Assembly (NCBI RefSeq): GCF_036227225.1
Contig: NZ_CP109444.1
Span: 558,001-622,000, forward strand
From: Streptomyces sp. NBC_01478
Lineage (GTDB): Bacteria; Actinomycetota; Actinomycetes; Streptomycetales; Streptomycetaceae
Length of the DNA: 64,000 nucleotides
Reading direction: 5' to 3'
A model generated the notes under the pieces. That model saw only the letters and a list, made by a program, of their open reading frames with translations. It had not been told where the DNA came from and made no database searches. Made by a program: the position numbers and the translations under genes. How positions within the stretch are numbered: the first letter of the stretch is position 1; each line of letters starts with the position of its first letter. Shown piece by piece: positions 17,394 through 25,968 of the stretch.

Positions 17394-17978
17394 GTGAAAG
17401 AAGCCGTACATATCGGCAGAAACCCATCGATGGAGCCGGACCTGGAAGAGCTGGTGGGCCGTGTGGCCCTGGGGGACGAGCCTGCGTTCGCGTCTGTCTA
17501 CGACGCCGTCGTGAGCCCGGTTCTCGGTGTCGTGCGTTCCGTGCTGCGCGATCAGGCCCAGTCGGAGGAGGTGGCCCAGGAGGTTCTGGTGGAGGTGTGG
17601 CGCACCGCTCCCCGCTACCGTTCCGACCGCGGAACGGCGATCAACTGGATTCTCACCCTCGCCCACCGCCGGGCGGTGGACCGTGTCCGGCACGTGGAAG
17701 CCGTCGCCGCCCGGGACCACAAGGCCGCCCTGCTGGAACGCACCCCCGAGTACGACGAGGTGACCGAGCAGGTCGAGGCACGGCTGGAACGGGAACAGGT
17801 GCGGCGCTGTCTGCGCACGCTGACCGACATCCAGCGCCAGGCGGTCACCCTGGCCTACTACCGCGGACTGACCTATCGCCAGGTCTCAGAGGCACTGGCC
17901 CTCCCGCTGGGCACCGTAAAAACCCGCCTGCGCGATGGACTCATCCGGCTGCGCGACTGCCTGGGGGTGACCGCATGA
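17394..17978 (+). CDS. sigK: ECF sigma factor, SigK-like
   Basis: 194 residues; GTG start five bases after GGAGG. Region 2 (~residues 20-90) contains VLRDQAQSEEVAQEVLVEVW and PRYRSDRGTAINWILTLAHR. Region 4 (~130-190) has the helix-turn-helix TYRQVSEALALPLGTVKTRL. Assignment to SigK rests on the sequence type plus the neighbours: an overlapping RskA-like anti-sigma gene, the DUF1295/CFA/DUF1365/FAD gene set and an MPT70-like fasciclin protein. That gene set accompanies sigK in Mycobacterium tuberculosis (Rv0444c-Rv0449c). A matching promoter motif lies in front of it, so it probably activates itself. The signal is unknown; the mycobacterial system responds to redox at RskA. Confidence 0.88.
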   Translation: MKEAVHIGRNPSMEPDLEELVGRVALGDEPAFASVYDAVVSPVLGVVRSVLRDQAQSEEVAQEVLVEVWRTAPRYRSDRGTAINWILTLAHRRAVDRVRHVEAVAARDHKAALLERTPEYDEVTEQVEARLEREQVRRCLRTLTDIQRQAVTLAYYRGLTYRQVSEALALPLGTVKTRLRDGLIRLRDCLGVTA

Positions 17979-18727
17979 CCACCGCCGAACTGCACCGCAT
18001 GACCGGTGCCTACGCCCTGCACGCCCTGTCCGACGAGGAACGTGACGCGTTCGAGCGCCATCTCACCGACTGCGAACCCTGTACTCAGGAGGCCGCCGAG
18101 CTGTGCGCCACCGCGGCCCGCCTGGGACTCGCCGTCTCTGTAACGCCTCGGCGGGAGATGCGCGAGCAGGTGCTGCGCCGCATCACGACCGTCCGCCAGG
18201 ACTCCCCCGGCTCCCCGGTGCCGGTGCGTTCCGGCCGTGCGCGGCTGCGGGCTCGGCTGCTGTCGCGGTGGACGCTGGCCGCCTGCCTCGCGGCTGCTGC
18301 CGCACTCGGCGGCACCACGGTGTGGCAGCACCAGCGGGCCGAGGACGCGCTCGGCCAGATGCGCCGGGCCGAGCAGGGAACGGCGCAGATCAGCGCGGTA
18401 CTCGCCGCGCCGGACGCCAGGAACCGGGTCGCGAAGCTGGCCGGCGGTGCCACCGGCACCGTGGTCGTCTCGCACGAGCGGGACCAGGCGGTGTTCCTCG
18501 CCGCCGGGATGGCGCATCCGCCAACGGGGAAGGTCTACCAGTTGTGGTTCGACGACGGGGGCAGCATGCGCTCCGCCGGTCTGATGGACCCCGGCCGCAG
18601 CGACCAGGCAGTCCTGCTGCAGGGGGCCGTGGACGGGGCGTCGGGCATGGGTGTCACCGTCGAACCCGCAGGCGGCTCGAAGCAGCCCACCACCAGCCCG
18701 CTCGCCCTGGTGAACTTCCCCGCCTGA
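17975..18727 (+). CDS. rskA: Membrane anti-sigma factor, RskA-like
   Basis: 250 residues; its ATG overlaps the sigK stop (ATGA). Cytoplasmic N-terminus: an anti-sigma zinc finger with H29, C33, C36 (HLTDCEPC, the HxxxCxxC motif). One membrane helix spans ~99-117 (WTLAACLAAAAALGG). The extracytoplasmic domain (~120-250) includes GTVVVSHERDQAVFLAAGM, then PTGKVYQLWFDDGG, then VTVEPAGGSKQPTTSPLALV, typical of the RskA C-terminal domain. It should hold SigK at the membrane and release it after regulated proteolysis of the outer domain. The coupling by overlap fits stoichiometric production. Confidence 0.9.
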   Translation: MTTAELHRMTGAYALHALSDEERDAFERHLTDCEPCTQEAAELCATAARLGLAVSVTPRREMREQVLRRITTVRQDSPGSPVPVRSGRARLRARLLSRWTLAACLAAAAALGGTTVWQHQRAEDALGQMRRAEQGTAQISAVLAAPDARNRVAKLAGGATGTVVVSHERDQAVFLAAGMAHPPTGKVYQLWFDDGGSMRSAGLMDPGRSDQAVLLQGAVDGASGMGVTVEPAGGSKQPTTSPLALVNFPA

Positions 18728-18733
18728 AAAGGT

Positions 18734-18761
18734 GTGGCCCCGCCGTAACGGGCGGGGCCAC
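18734..18761. terminator. Bidirectional terminator between rskA and the DUF1295 gene
   Basis: GTGGCCCCGCC (18734-18744) pairs with 18751-18761 around a 6-base loop, only 6 bp after rskA and 6 bp past the convergent operon's last stop. It can end both transcripts. Confidence 0.8.
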
Positions 18762-18767
18762 CGCACC

Positions 18768-19565
18768 TCAGCGGGGTCGGCGCGGGAAGAAGCCGCTGGT
18801 GCGGGCCGCGTACTGGGCGTATCCGGGCCGCTGGGCCATGTGCCGCTCCAGCAGACGCTTCCCGCTGCCCCAGATCAGCAAATAGCTCATGCCCAGCGGC
18901 GACACGACCGTCGCGGCGGCGGCGCCGGCGGAGTCGCAGGCGATCAGGTACAGCCCCCACCAGACACAGAAGTCGCCGAAGTAGTTGGGGTGCCGGGTGT
19001 AGCGCCACAGTCCCTGGTCCATGATCCGGCCCTTGTGGGAGGGATCCGCCTTGAACCGGGCGAGCTGGGAATCCCCGACCGCTTCGAAGCACACGCCGAG
19101 TGCCACCAGGGCCGTGCCCGCGGCAGCGAACGCCGTCATGGGACCGGGCATGTACTGCGCAGCCTGGACCGGCAGCGACACCAGCCACACCAGAGCGCCC
19201 TGGAGGAGGTAGACCATGCGCAGGGCGTACAGGTTCCGGCTGCCGGGGGCCTTGCCGAGCAGGTGGTTGTAGCGCGGGTCCTCGCCGTGCCCGCGGCCGC
19301 GCCGGGCGATGTGCCCGGCCAGCCGCAGGCCCCACAGTGCCGTCAGCGCGGTGACCAGGTAGCGGCGGCCCGGATCTCCCTCGCCGGCCGAGGCCACGCA
19401 GCTCGCGACGGCGACCGCGGTGAAGGCGATTCCCCAGGCGGCGTCGACGATCCGGTGCAGACCACGCCGTACGGCGATCGCGAACGTCACCAGCATGACG
19501 GCGAGCGAGGCTGCCGCGGCCCATCCCAGATTCACCGCGAAGGCGCCCCAGGCAAAGCCGCTCAC
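18768..19565 (-). CDS. DUF1295 / steroid 5-alpha-reductase-like membrane oxidoreductase
   Basis: 265 residues, GTG start overlapping the previous gene's stop by 4 bp. About seven hydrophobic segments. The C-terminal signature GLWRYTRHPNYFGDFCVWWG is the conserved NADPH-binding end of the isoprenylcysteine methyltransferase/5-alpha reductase superfamily. Last gene of the five-gene operon starting at 24202. Its mycobacterial counterpart, Rv0446c, is likewise next to sigK. Reduction of a double bond in a lipid tail is a reasonable guess, supported only by family and neighbours. Confidence 0.85.
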   Translation of the reverse strand: MSGFAWGAFAVNLGWAAAASLAVMLVTFAIAVRRGLHRIVDAAWGIAFTAVAVASCVASAGEGDPGRRYLVTALTALWGLRLAGHIARRGRGHGEDPRYNHLLGKAPGSRNLYALRMVYLLQGALVWLVSLPVQAAQYMPGPMTAFAAAGTALVALGVCFEAVGDSQLARFKADPSHKGRIMDQGLWRYTRHPNYFGDFCVWWGLYLIACDSAGAAAATVVSPLGMSYLLIWGSGKRLLERHMAQRPGYAQYAARTSGFFPRRPR

Positions 19566-20872
19566 ATCTGGTCCAGCCCCGTATACCAGTCCCTAGGTGT
19601 CGCGGGCATCCCGGCACCCCCGCCGGGTGTCGGCCGTACGCTCAGGATCTGGTCGACTCCCATCCGCCGCTCCTCGAACGCCAGGGCCCCACCAACCAGG
19701 TACAGCCGCCACACCCGGGCCGTCTCCTCGCCGACGAGCCGGACGAAGTCGGCCCAGCGGTCTTCAAGGGTGCGGTGCCAGGCGGCGACCGTGCGGACGT
19801 ACTGTTCGCGCAGCGATTCGGTCGAGCGGACCTCCAGCCCGGCCTCCTCCAGCAGGGCGACGGTCTCCCCGAGCGGGCGCATGTGCATGTCGGGGGCGAT
19901 GTACGCCTCGATGAACGCGCCGCCGCCGGGCGCCTTCCTCCCGCGGGACATCTGCTGCACCAGCACGCGTCCCCGCGGCCGGACCAGGCGGTGCAGGGCA
20001 GCGGCGAAGGCCGGGTACTCGGCGTCTCCGACGTGCTCGCCCATCTCGACGGTGGAGACGGCGTCGTAGGCACCGCCCGTGATGTCGCGGTAGTCCTGGC
20101 ACACCACCTCGACCAGGTTCTCCAGACCGCGCGCGGCGACCTGTTCGCGGACGTGGGCCGCCTGCTCCTTGGCCAGGGTGACGGCGGTGACCTGTGCCTT
20201 GTAATGCTGTGCCGCGTAGAGGGTGAGCGAACCCCAGCCGCAGCCGATGTCCAGCAGCCGGGCGCCCGGCGTCAGAGCGAGCTTGCGGCAGATCAGCTCC
20301 AGTTTGGCGCGCTGGGCGTCGGCCGGGGTGAGGTCCGGCTCGTCGCTGGTCCAGTAGGCGCACGAGTACGCCATGGTCTCGTCGAGGAGGAGGCGGTAGA
20401 AGTCGTTGGACAGGTCGTAGTGGTGGCTGATCGCCGCCCGGTCGCGGGCCTTGCTGTGCAGGCCGCCGCGCAGCCGTGCCTGGGAGGCGGGGGCGGGTGG
20501 CCGTGGTCCGGCCGCGCCGAGCAGCGCGGCGGTTGTGGTGGCGCGGGCCAGGTCGGCGAGGCCGAGCCGTGGCGGGTGCAGGCGGCGTTCCCGTGCGGCT
20601 GCCCACATCGCGCGTAGCCCCTGCGTGAGGTCTCCCTCCACGTCGATCTCGCCGGATACGTATGCCTGTGCGAGGCCCAGCTCTCCGGGCTGCCACAGCA
20701 GGCGGCGCAGGGCGCGCCGGGAGCGGACGACGACGACAGGTCCCTCGGCGGGGCCTGCTTCGCTGCCGTCCCAGGCGCGCAGCCGCAGCGGGAGGGGCCC
20801 GCCCAGCGCGGTCTCGGCGAGCGCGGCGAGCCGCTGGGCGGTGCCGGTCGAAACAGTTGCGGTGGTGTTCAT
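19562..20872 (-). CDS. CFA-synthase-family SAM methyltransferase (second copy)
   Basis: 436 residues, start at MNTTATVSTG, overlapping the upstream gene by 4 bp. Motifs: SHHYDLSNDFYRLLLDETMA, SAM site LLDIGCGWGSLTLYAA, acidic loop VEMGEHVG, and C-terminal LVGGALAFEERRMGVDQIL. CFA synthases add methylene or methyl groups to double bonds of membrane phospholipid acyl chains. This copy differs from its neighbour at 20869-22155 in the loop after the SAM domain (IEAYIAPDMHMRPLG instead of QKYIFPGGLLPS), so the two may act on different substrates or steps. Confidence 0.88.
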   Translation of the reverse strand: MNTTATVSTGTAQRLAALAETALGGPLPLRLRAWDGSEAGPAEGPVVVVRSRRALRRLLWQPGELGLAQAYVSGEIDVEGDLTQGLRAMWAAARERRLHPPRLGLADLARATTTAALLGAAGPRPPAPASQARLRGGLHSKARDRAAISHHYDLSNDFYRLLLDETMAYSCAYWTSDEPDLTPADAQRAKLELICRKLALTPGARLLDIGCGWGSLTLYAAQHYKAQVTAVTLAKEQAAHVREQVAARGLENLVEVVCQDYRDITGGAYDAVSTVEMGEHVGDAEYPAFAAALHRLVRPRGRVLVQQMSRGRKAPGGGAFIEAYIAPDMHMRPLGETVALLEEAGLEVRSTESLREQYVRTVAAWHRTLEDRWADFVRLVGEETARVWRLYLVGGALAFEERRMGVDQILSVRPTPGGGAGMPATPRDWYTGLDQM

Positions 20873-22155
20873 CGGGCGGGGTTCTCCTTGGTGAACAGGT
20901 ACTGCTGCACGTCGAGGTATCCGGAGCGGAACCCGGCCTCGGAGTAGCCGAGGTAAAGGGTCCACATGCGGCGGAAGGTGTCGTCGAAGCCGAGCGCGGC
21001 GACCTCGTCGGCCCGCTCGGTGAAGCGTTCGCGCCACAGCCGCAGCGTCTCGGCGTAGTGCGCTCCGTAACCGTCCCGGCGCTCGGTCCGCAGCCGGGTG
21101 TGGTCGTTCACGGCGTCGGCCACCGCCTCCACGGAGGGCAGCAGGCCGCCGGGGAAGATGTACTTCTGGATCCAGGTGAAGGTGTCCCGGCTGGCCGTCA
21201 TCCGCTCGTGCGGCATGGTGATGGCCTGCACGGCGGCGCGTCCTCCGGGGGCCAGCCGGTCGTCGAGGGTGCGGAAGTATTCGGGCCAGAACTCGGCGCC
21301 GACGGCTTCGATCATCTCCACGCTCACGACCGCGTCGTAGGTCCCGCGGGCCTCGCGGTAGTCGCACAGGTCGATACGGACCCGGTCGGACAGACCCGCC
21401 GCGGCGGCCCGTTCGAGGGCGAGGTCGCGCTGTTCGCGGGAGAGGGTGAGCGAGGTGACCCGGGCGCCACGCGCGGCGGCCCGGATCGCGAGTTCACCCC
21501 AGCCGGTGCCGATCTCCAGCACCCTGCTGCCGGCTCCGACCTCGGCCAGGTCCAGCAGCCGGTCGATCTTGCGGTGCTGGGCCGCGGCCAGCAGTTCCCA
21601 GGTGGCGGGAAGTGCGCGGAACAGGGCCGCGGAGTAGGTGAGGGTGTCGTCGAGGAAGAGGGCGAAGAGGTCGTTGGACAGGTCGTAGTGGCGGCTGATG
21701 TTGGCACGCGCGCCGTCGGGGGTGTTGCGCTGGGCGTGCGGCCGGCGCAGAGCCCACAGCCCGCGCAGCCGCTGCAGCGGGGCCGGGATCAGAGTGGCCG
21801 CGTTGTGGGCCAGCACCGTGAGGACGGCGACCAGGTCGGGGGCGTCCCACTCGCCGGCCATGTACGACTCGCCGAAGCCGATCAGCCCCTGGCCGCCGAC
21901 GCGGCCGTGGAACGCTGTCGGGTCGTGGATCTCCAGCAGCGGCCCGCCCTGCCCGACGGTGGTGCCGTCGGCGAACCGCACACACAGCGGCAGGCGTGCG
22001 AAGGTGTGGCGCAGCACGGCCGCTGTGACGGCCCGGCGGGCGCTGGATGTCGGCGGCGGTGCGGCCACGTCGGGCCAGCGAGCCGGGTCGACGGCGGCGG
22101 GTGTGGACGGCGGGGCCGACGGCCGTACGGCGGGACGGTGTTCGGCGGTCGTCAT
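20869..22155 (-). CDS. CFA-synthase-family SAM methyltransferase (UfaA1-like)
   Basis: 428 residues starting at MTTAEHRPAV. It has SRHYDLSNDLFALFLDDTLT, the SAM site VLEIGTGWGELAIRAA, VSVEMIEAVGAEFWPEYF and QKYIFPGGLLPS, the standard core of cyclopropane-fatty-acid synthases. It has a longer N-terminal sterol-carrier-like region (residues ~45-110). Position matches ufaA1 (Rv0447c) of the mycobacterial SigK locus. Start and stop codons both overlap neighbours by 4 bp. It probably methylates an unsaturated acyl chain on phospholipid; with the FAD protein it could make a 10-methyl or other modified fatty acid (inference). Confidence 0.88.
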   Translation of the reverse strand: MTTAEHRPAVRPSAPPSTPAAVDPARWPDVAAPPPTSSARRAVTAAVLRHTFARLPLCVRFADGTTVGQGGPLLEIHDPTAFHGRVGGQGLIGFGESYMAGEWDAPDLVAVLTVLAHNAATLIPAPLQRLRGLWALRRPHAQRNTPDGARANISRHYDLSNDLFALFLDDTLTYSAALFRALPATWELLAAAQHRKIDRLLDLAEVGAGSRVLEIGTGWGELAIRAAARGARVTSLTLSREQRDLALERAAAAGLSDRVRIDLCDYREARGTYDAVVSVEMIEAVGAEFWPEYFRTLDDRLAPGGRAAVQAITMPHERMTASRDTFTWIQKYIFPGGLLPSVEAVADAVNDHTRLRTERRDGYGAHYAETLRLWRERFTERADEVAALGFDDTFRRMWTLYLGYSEAGFRSGYLDVQQYLFTKENPAR

Positions 22156-22883
22156 GAAGCGTTCTCCGGGGTGCGGTGGTGGGGGCGGGGCTGGACGGGC
22201 AGCCGTCGCAGGTACAAGCGGATGCCGTGCAGGCGGATGGCCGCGGACACGGCGAGGGTCGAGAACGGGTGGCGCACGACCAGTCGCAGCAGCACAAGCG
22301 GCGTGACGTCGTGACGGCTCCCGCGGACGGTCGCGGTGAAGGGCCTGCCGCCGGCGCGCTCCAGATGCACGGTCAGGTCGAGCCGCTCGCCGGGGAGGGG
22401 CAGGCGCATGCGGTAGCGGCCGTCGACGGGGAAGAAAGGCGAGACGTAGAACTTCTTGTCGGCGTGCGCCGTGCCCGTCCCGTCGGGAAACAGCAGGTAG
22501 CTGTGGCGTTCGCCGTAGGTGTTGTGAACCTCGGCGACCACGCACCGCGCGGTGCCGTCGTGGTCGTGGCACCAGTACAGGGTCAGCGGGTTGAACACAT
22601 ACCCGAACACGCGGGCGTGGCTCAGCATGACGACCGGGCCGCCCGCCAGGTCCACGCCGTGCGCGGCGAGGAAGGCGTCGAGCCCGGCACGCACGGACGG
22701 CTGGTCCCCGTCGAAGTGGTCGTGCGCGTCGAAGCGCGCCAACGGCCGCAGCAGAAGCGGGAGTCGGGGCGGGTGGTCGAGGTCGATCAGCCACATGTAC
22801 GTGCGGTGGCGCAACCCGTAGCGGACCGGTGCGGTCCGTACGTGGCTGATCGCACACCGGTAGAGGGCCGGCGGGGCGCTCAC
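22152..22883 (-). CDS. DUF1365 protein
   Basis: 243 residues, GTG start in a GTGA overlap with the FAD gene. Recognisable family blocks: RYGLRHRTYMWLIDLD, then SHARVFGYVFNPLTLYWCHD, then EVHNTYGERHSYLL, then KKFYVSPFFPVDGRYRMRLP. No membrane segment is obvious, though a C-terminal hydrophobic patch exists. DUF1365 genes almost always sit between an FAD-dependent oxidoreductase and a CFA-type methyltransferase, as here and as in Rv0448c. It likely belongs to the same lipid-modifying pathway; the chemistry is not known. Confidence 0.9.
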   Translation of the reverse strand: MSAPPALYRCAISHVRTAPVRYGLRHRTYMWLIDLDHPPRLPLLLRPLARFDAHDHFDGDQPSVRAGLDAFLAAHGVDLAGGPVVMLSHARVFGYVFNPLTLYWCHDHDGTARCVVAEVHNTYGERHSYLLFPDGTGTAHADKKFYVSPFFPVDGRYRMRLPLPGERLDLTVHLERAGGRPFTATVRGSRHDVTPLVLLRLVVRHPFSTLAVSAAIRLHGIRLYLRRLPVQPRPHHRTPENAS

Positions 22884-24202
22884 CAGCACACCCCCAGCGC
22901 CGCGGCGGCCAGGGCGCCGGAGCGGCAGCCGTCCTCGTGGAAACCCCAGCCGTGGTAAGCCCCGGCGTAGGCGGTCACGGCGGTGTTCAACCCGGGCAGG
23001 CGTGCCTGCGCGGCGACCGAATCCGGGGTGTAGACCGGGTGTTCGTACACCATCCGGGCAAGCACCTGCTCCGGGTCCACCCGGTCCTGCCCGCCCAGGG
23101 TGACCACGTAGGTCTCGGGCGCGTCGAGGCGCTGGAGCCGGTTCATGTCGTAGCTGACGCGGACCTGATCGGAGCCGGTCGAACAGGCCGGCATCAGGTA
23201 GTTCCAGGAGGCGCGGGCTCGCCGGGCGCGAGGAAGCAGGCTGGTGTCGGTGTGCAGGAGTGTGGTGTTGCGGGAGTAGCGGAAGGCTCCGAGGACCTCT
23301 TTCTCCCTCGGGGTGGCATCGGCCAGCAGCCGGATCGCCTGGTCCGGATGGGTGGCGACGACGACACCGTCGTACGACTGCGTGGTGCCGTCGTGCGTGG
23401 TGATGTCGACGCCGTCCGGATGCCGGCGCACGGCGCGCACCGGGGTCGCGAGGCGCACCTCGTCGAGGCGCTCGGCGACCCGGTCGACGTAGGTGCGTGA
23501 TCCGCCCGTGACGGTGCGCCAGGTCGGTGCTCCGGTCACCGAGAGCATCCCGTGGTGGTCCAGGAAGCGGAACAGGTAGACGGCCGGATAGCGCTGGGCG
23601 GTGGCGGCGTCGCAGGACCACACCGCCGATACGAGCGGGGTCATGAAGTGGGCGCGGAAATAGGCGGAGAAGCCCTCCCGGTCGAGGAACGCGCCCAGGG
23701 TGCGCGGGCTTGCGGGCTCCTTCGCAAGCAGGCGCAGCGCGGCGCGGTGGAAGACGGGCACCTCGGCGAGCATGCGCAGATACGGGCCGCTGAGCGCGTT
23801 CCGCGGCCGGGCGAACAGCCCCGCGAGGCCACGGGCACCGGCGTACTCCAGCCCGCACCCCTCACACCGGACCGACATGCTCATCTCCGACTCCTGCGTG
23901 GCGACGCCGAGTTCGTCGAAGAGCCGCAGCAGATGCGGGTAGGTGCGCCGGTTGTGCACGATGAACCCGGAGTCGACGCGACGGGTCACGCCGTCGCCGG
24001 AGGTCGGTTCGTGGGTGTGGGCGTGCCCGCCGAGCCGGTCGTCGGCCTCGTACAGGGTGACGTGGCGGCCGCGGCTCAGGACGTACGCAGCGGTCAGCCC
24101 GGCCACACCACTGCCCACGACGGCGACGCTCCACCGCCCGCGTGCGCCACCGCCGGCCGCCTCCCGCTGCTCCGGCGGTCCGCTCCCTGGCACGCGTGAC
24201 AT
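22880..24202 (-). CDS. FAD-dependent oxidoreductase (amine-oxidase fold), lipid operon leader
   Basis: 440 residues from MSRVPGSGPP, six bases after GGGAGGAG. The Rossmann site VAVVGSGVAGLTAAYVLSRG and following LYEADDRLGGHAHT bind FAD. The body includes SGFIVHNRRTYPHLLRLF and the C-terminal GLNTAVTAYAGAYHGWGFHE. Homologous to Rv0449c. First gene of the operon; a SigK-type promoter lies 43-71 bp upstream. In related three-gene sets this flavoprotein acts with CFA-type enzymes to desaturate or reduce modified acyl chains. Which reaction occurs here cannot be read from sequence. Confidence 0.9.
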   Translation of the reverse strand: MSRVPGSGPPEQREAAGGGARGRWSVAVVGSGVAGLTAAYVLSRGRHVTLYEADDRLGGHAHTHEPTSGDGVTRRVDSGFIVHNRRTYPHLLRLFDELGVATQESEMSMSVRCEGCGLEYAGARGLAGLFARPRNALSGPYLRMLAEVPVFHRAALRLLAKEPASPRTLGAFLDREGFSAYFRAHFMTPLVSAVWSCDAATAQRYPAVYLFRFLDHHGMLSVTGAPTWRTVTGGSRTYVDRVAERLDEVRLATPVRAVRRHPDGVDITTHDGTTQSYDGVVVATHPDQAIRLLADATPREKEVLGAFRYSRNTTLLHTDTSLLPRARRARASWNYLMPACSTGSDQVRVSYDMNRLQRLDAPETYVVTLGGQDRVDPEQVLARMVYEHPVYTPDSVAAQARLPGLNTAVTAYAGAYHGWGFHEDGCRSGALAAAALGVCW

Positions 24203-24244
24203 CGCTTCTCCTCCCGGTCGGCCACGGACACTCGTCTCGCGCGT

Positions 24245-24273
24245 AATCCGAAGCCGCCGCGAAAGCGGATTGG
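24245..24273 (-). promoter_or_regulatory. SigK-type promoter of the lipid operon
   Basis: On the minus strand CCAATCC (24273-24267), 16-bp spacer, CGGATT (24250-24245), 43 bp from the FAD gene start. It is followed by ACG exactly as at sigK. Confidence 0.75.
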
Positions 24274-24405
24274 CCACATGGCCGACCTTCCGTCGAACCG
24301 GTGAGGAACACCCGACGCGTCTGAGCGTCGCCACGCGTTACGGCATCCGGGTGCAATCGGGATCCGTTGTGATCACATGACACGGCTGCCGGTTGTCATA
24401 CGGTC

Positions 24406-24972
24406 GTGACGATCAACCTTCTGCCCCAGCACCCCATGCCGTCCCACCCGCGCCGCCGGGACGGAAAGGCGCCTCTGCCCGCACCCGAGGAGCGCGCCCG
24501 GTTGCGCCGCGCCTGGCAGCTCACCGACGAGCACGTCGCCGCGGCGTTCGGCGTGACCACGGCGACGGTGCGCTCCTGGGAAAACGGCCGCACCACCCCG
24601 ACCGGCCTACGGCGGGCCGCCTACGCCGCGTTCCTCAGTGGCCTGGCCCAAGGACTGGCCCCCGCTGCGGCGGGGACCGCAGCCCTGCCGTCAGCGGTGC
24701 ACCCGCCCCGCCGGGCCGCAAGGCGCCGCCTCGCGCGGCCGGTCGACCGGCCGCAGGGCCGTCCGGAACCCCTGCCGGGTCCGTCGGCGGTATCCGCGAC
24801 GCCCGAGGTCCCACCCGGGCGAGCCCTGGTCGCGGTCGCCCTTCCCGTGGGAGCGGGCCCTGATCCGGTCGCACCCGCGCGCCGTCGCAGACTTCGTGTC
24901 ATGACAGCCGCGGCCTGCGTCTGGACCGCCTTCCTGCAGCTCATGATCACTTCTCCGCCGCCGCACAGGTAG
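24406..24972 (+). CDS. Helix-turn-helix DNA-binding protein with C-terminal membrane segment
   Basis: 188 residues from a GTG; an ATG ten codons later is the alternative start. Residues ~28-75 form an XRE-like helix-turn-helix: RLRRAWQLTDEHVAAAFGVT, then TATVRSWENGRTTPTG. The middle is proline/arginine-rich and low complexity. The last ~25 residues (VMTAAACVWTAFLQLMI) could form one membrane helix, which would make it a membrane-tethered regulator. It is divergent from the lipid operon with 203 bp between starts. Whether it controls that operon is unknown. Confidence 0.6.
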   Translation: MTINLLPQHPMPSHPRRRDGKAPLPAPEERARLRRAWQLTDEHVAAAFGVTTATVRSWENGRTTPTGLRRAAYAAFLSGLAQGLAPAAAGTAALPSAVHPPRRAARRRLARPVDRPQGRPEPLPGPSAVSATPEVPPGRALVAVALPVGAGPDPVAPARRRRLRVMTAAACVWTAFLQLMITSPPPHR

Positions 24973-25003
24973 GCCACCCCACAGAGAAGACGCAGGCAGC
25001 AGG

Positions 25004-25351
25004 TCAGACCAGGCCGGTGACGGTCACGCTGACCTGCGCCGGCATCGTCTCCGCGGGAAACAGCGCGGCCACGCGCTCCTCGACGGCGCGCCGGGCGGCG
25101 CGTGCGACATCCACACCGCGCATGTGGCGGAGCGCGACGAGGCTGATCTCGACGCACCAGCCCTCGGCCCCGCTGGACCTGCTCACCCGCACCCCTGCCG
25201 ACGAAATGGCAGCCGTACTCCGGTCGGACCGGGGCAGAGCGGATCGCAGCAGACCGGTGAGCCCCGGCTTGAGGAACGCCACACCCGGCAGATCCTCCAC
25301 TGCGCGGGCGATCTCCTCGGTGAGCGTGGCGTGAACGGCGGTCCGGGTCAT
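25004..25351 (-). CDS. Asp23/Gls24-like protein
   Basis: 115 residues, overlapping the upstream gene stop by 4 bp (ATGA). The pattern of a variable N-terminus, GVRVSRSSGAEGWCVEISLV, and then a helix (VARAARRAVEERVAALFP) with a closing QVSVTVTGLV strand is that of short Asp23-type domains. Third gene of the ECF operon at 25.0-26.5 kb. Asp23 proteins in Firmicutes sit at the membrane through AmaP. An Asp23-AmaP operon is 7 kb away. Confidence 0.7.
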   Translation of the reverse strand: MTRTAVHATLTEEIARAVEDLPGVAFLKPGLTGLLRSALPRSDRSTAAISSAGVRVSRSSGAEGWCVEISLVALRHMRGVDVARAARRAVEERVAALFPAETMPAQVSVTVTGLV

Positions 25352-25968
25352 GAGGCGGGGCCTTCCTGGCTGTCGGCCGGGGTGTCGACGAGGTCGGTGA
25401 CACGGATGTCCACCGACGCTATGGCCATGCCCAGCTCACCGTCCGCGGCGGCCCACACCTGTTGGCGAACCTGTTCCGCGAGGTCCGGCAGGACAGCCCC
25501 GGACGGCGCGTGGACGTCGAGACGGACCTCCACAGCGCCTGCCTCGCCGGCGTCCGGGCCGGGAACGAGGCGGCAGGAGCCGGCCCGGACGCCGGGCACC
25601 CTCTCGGCCGCGGCACGCAGGGACCGGGCAGCGACCGCTTCCATGATCCACAGATCCTCCCCCGGTTCACCCAAAGGCATCGGCCGGCCGGGGCGAAGTT
25701 CGAGACGGACCACGTCCATGACCCGTCGCGTCAGCGTCGCCACGTCGTCGCCCGACGGGTCCGCCGCATCGTCGCGGAGGCCGCGCACGGCGGTCTCCAG
25801 TGCTTCGAGCTCGCTCACGGCCCGTCGGCAGTGCGGGCAGGAAAGCAGATGTGGATCCTCCGTCTGCTGCTCCCATGCCTCCCACACGGACGAGATCAAC
25901 CGTCCGCACGCGAGGTGTTCGTCCTCGCTGCCGGGGGCGTCGTCGAGCGGGTCGTTGTGGGCGGTCAT
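25348..25968 (-). CDS. Anti-sigma zinc finger fused to an Asp23-like domain
   Basis: 206 residues from MTAHNDPLDD; its start overlaps the ECF sigma stop by 4 bp. N-terminus: an anti-sigma zinc finger with EHLACGRLISSVWEAWE and the ligands HLLSCPHC (HxxxCxxC). From residue ~75 onward it resembles an Asp23 domain: a segment VAARSLRAAAERVPGVRAGS, then AVEVRLDVHAPSGAVLPDLA, then IASVDIRVTDLVD. No membrane helix. Position right after the sigma gene argues that it is the cognate anti-sigma factor, with Asp23 as the sensory or docking part. That combination is unusual. Confidence 0.75.
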   Translation of the reverse strand: MTAHNDPLDDAPGSEDEHLACGRLISSVWEAWEQQTEDPHLLSCPHCRRAVSELEALETAVRGLRDDAADPSGDDVATLTRRVMDVVRLELRPGRPMPLGEPGEDLWIMEAVAARSLRAAAERVPGVRAGSCRLVPGPDAGEAGAVEVRLDVHAPSGAVLPDLAEQVRQQVWAAADGELGMAIASVDIRVTDLVDTPADSQEGPAS

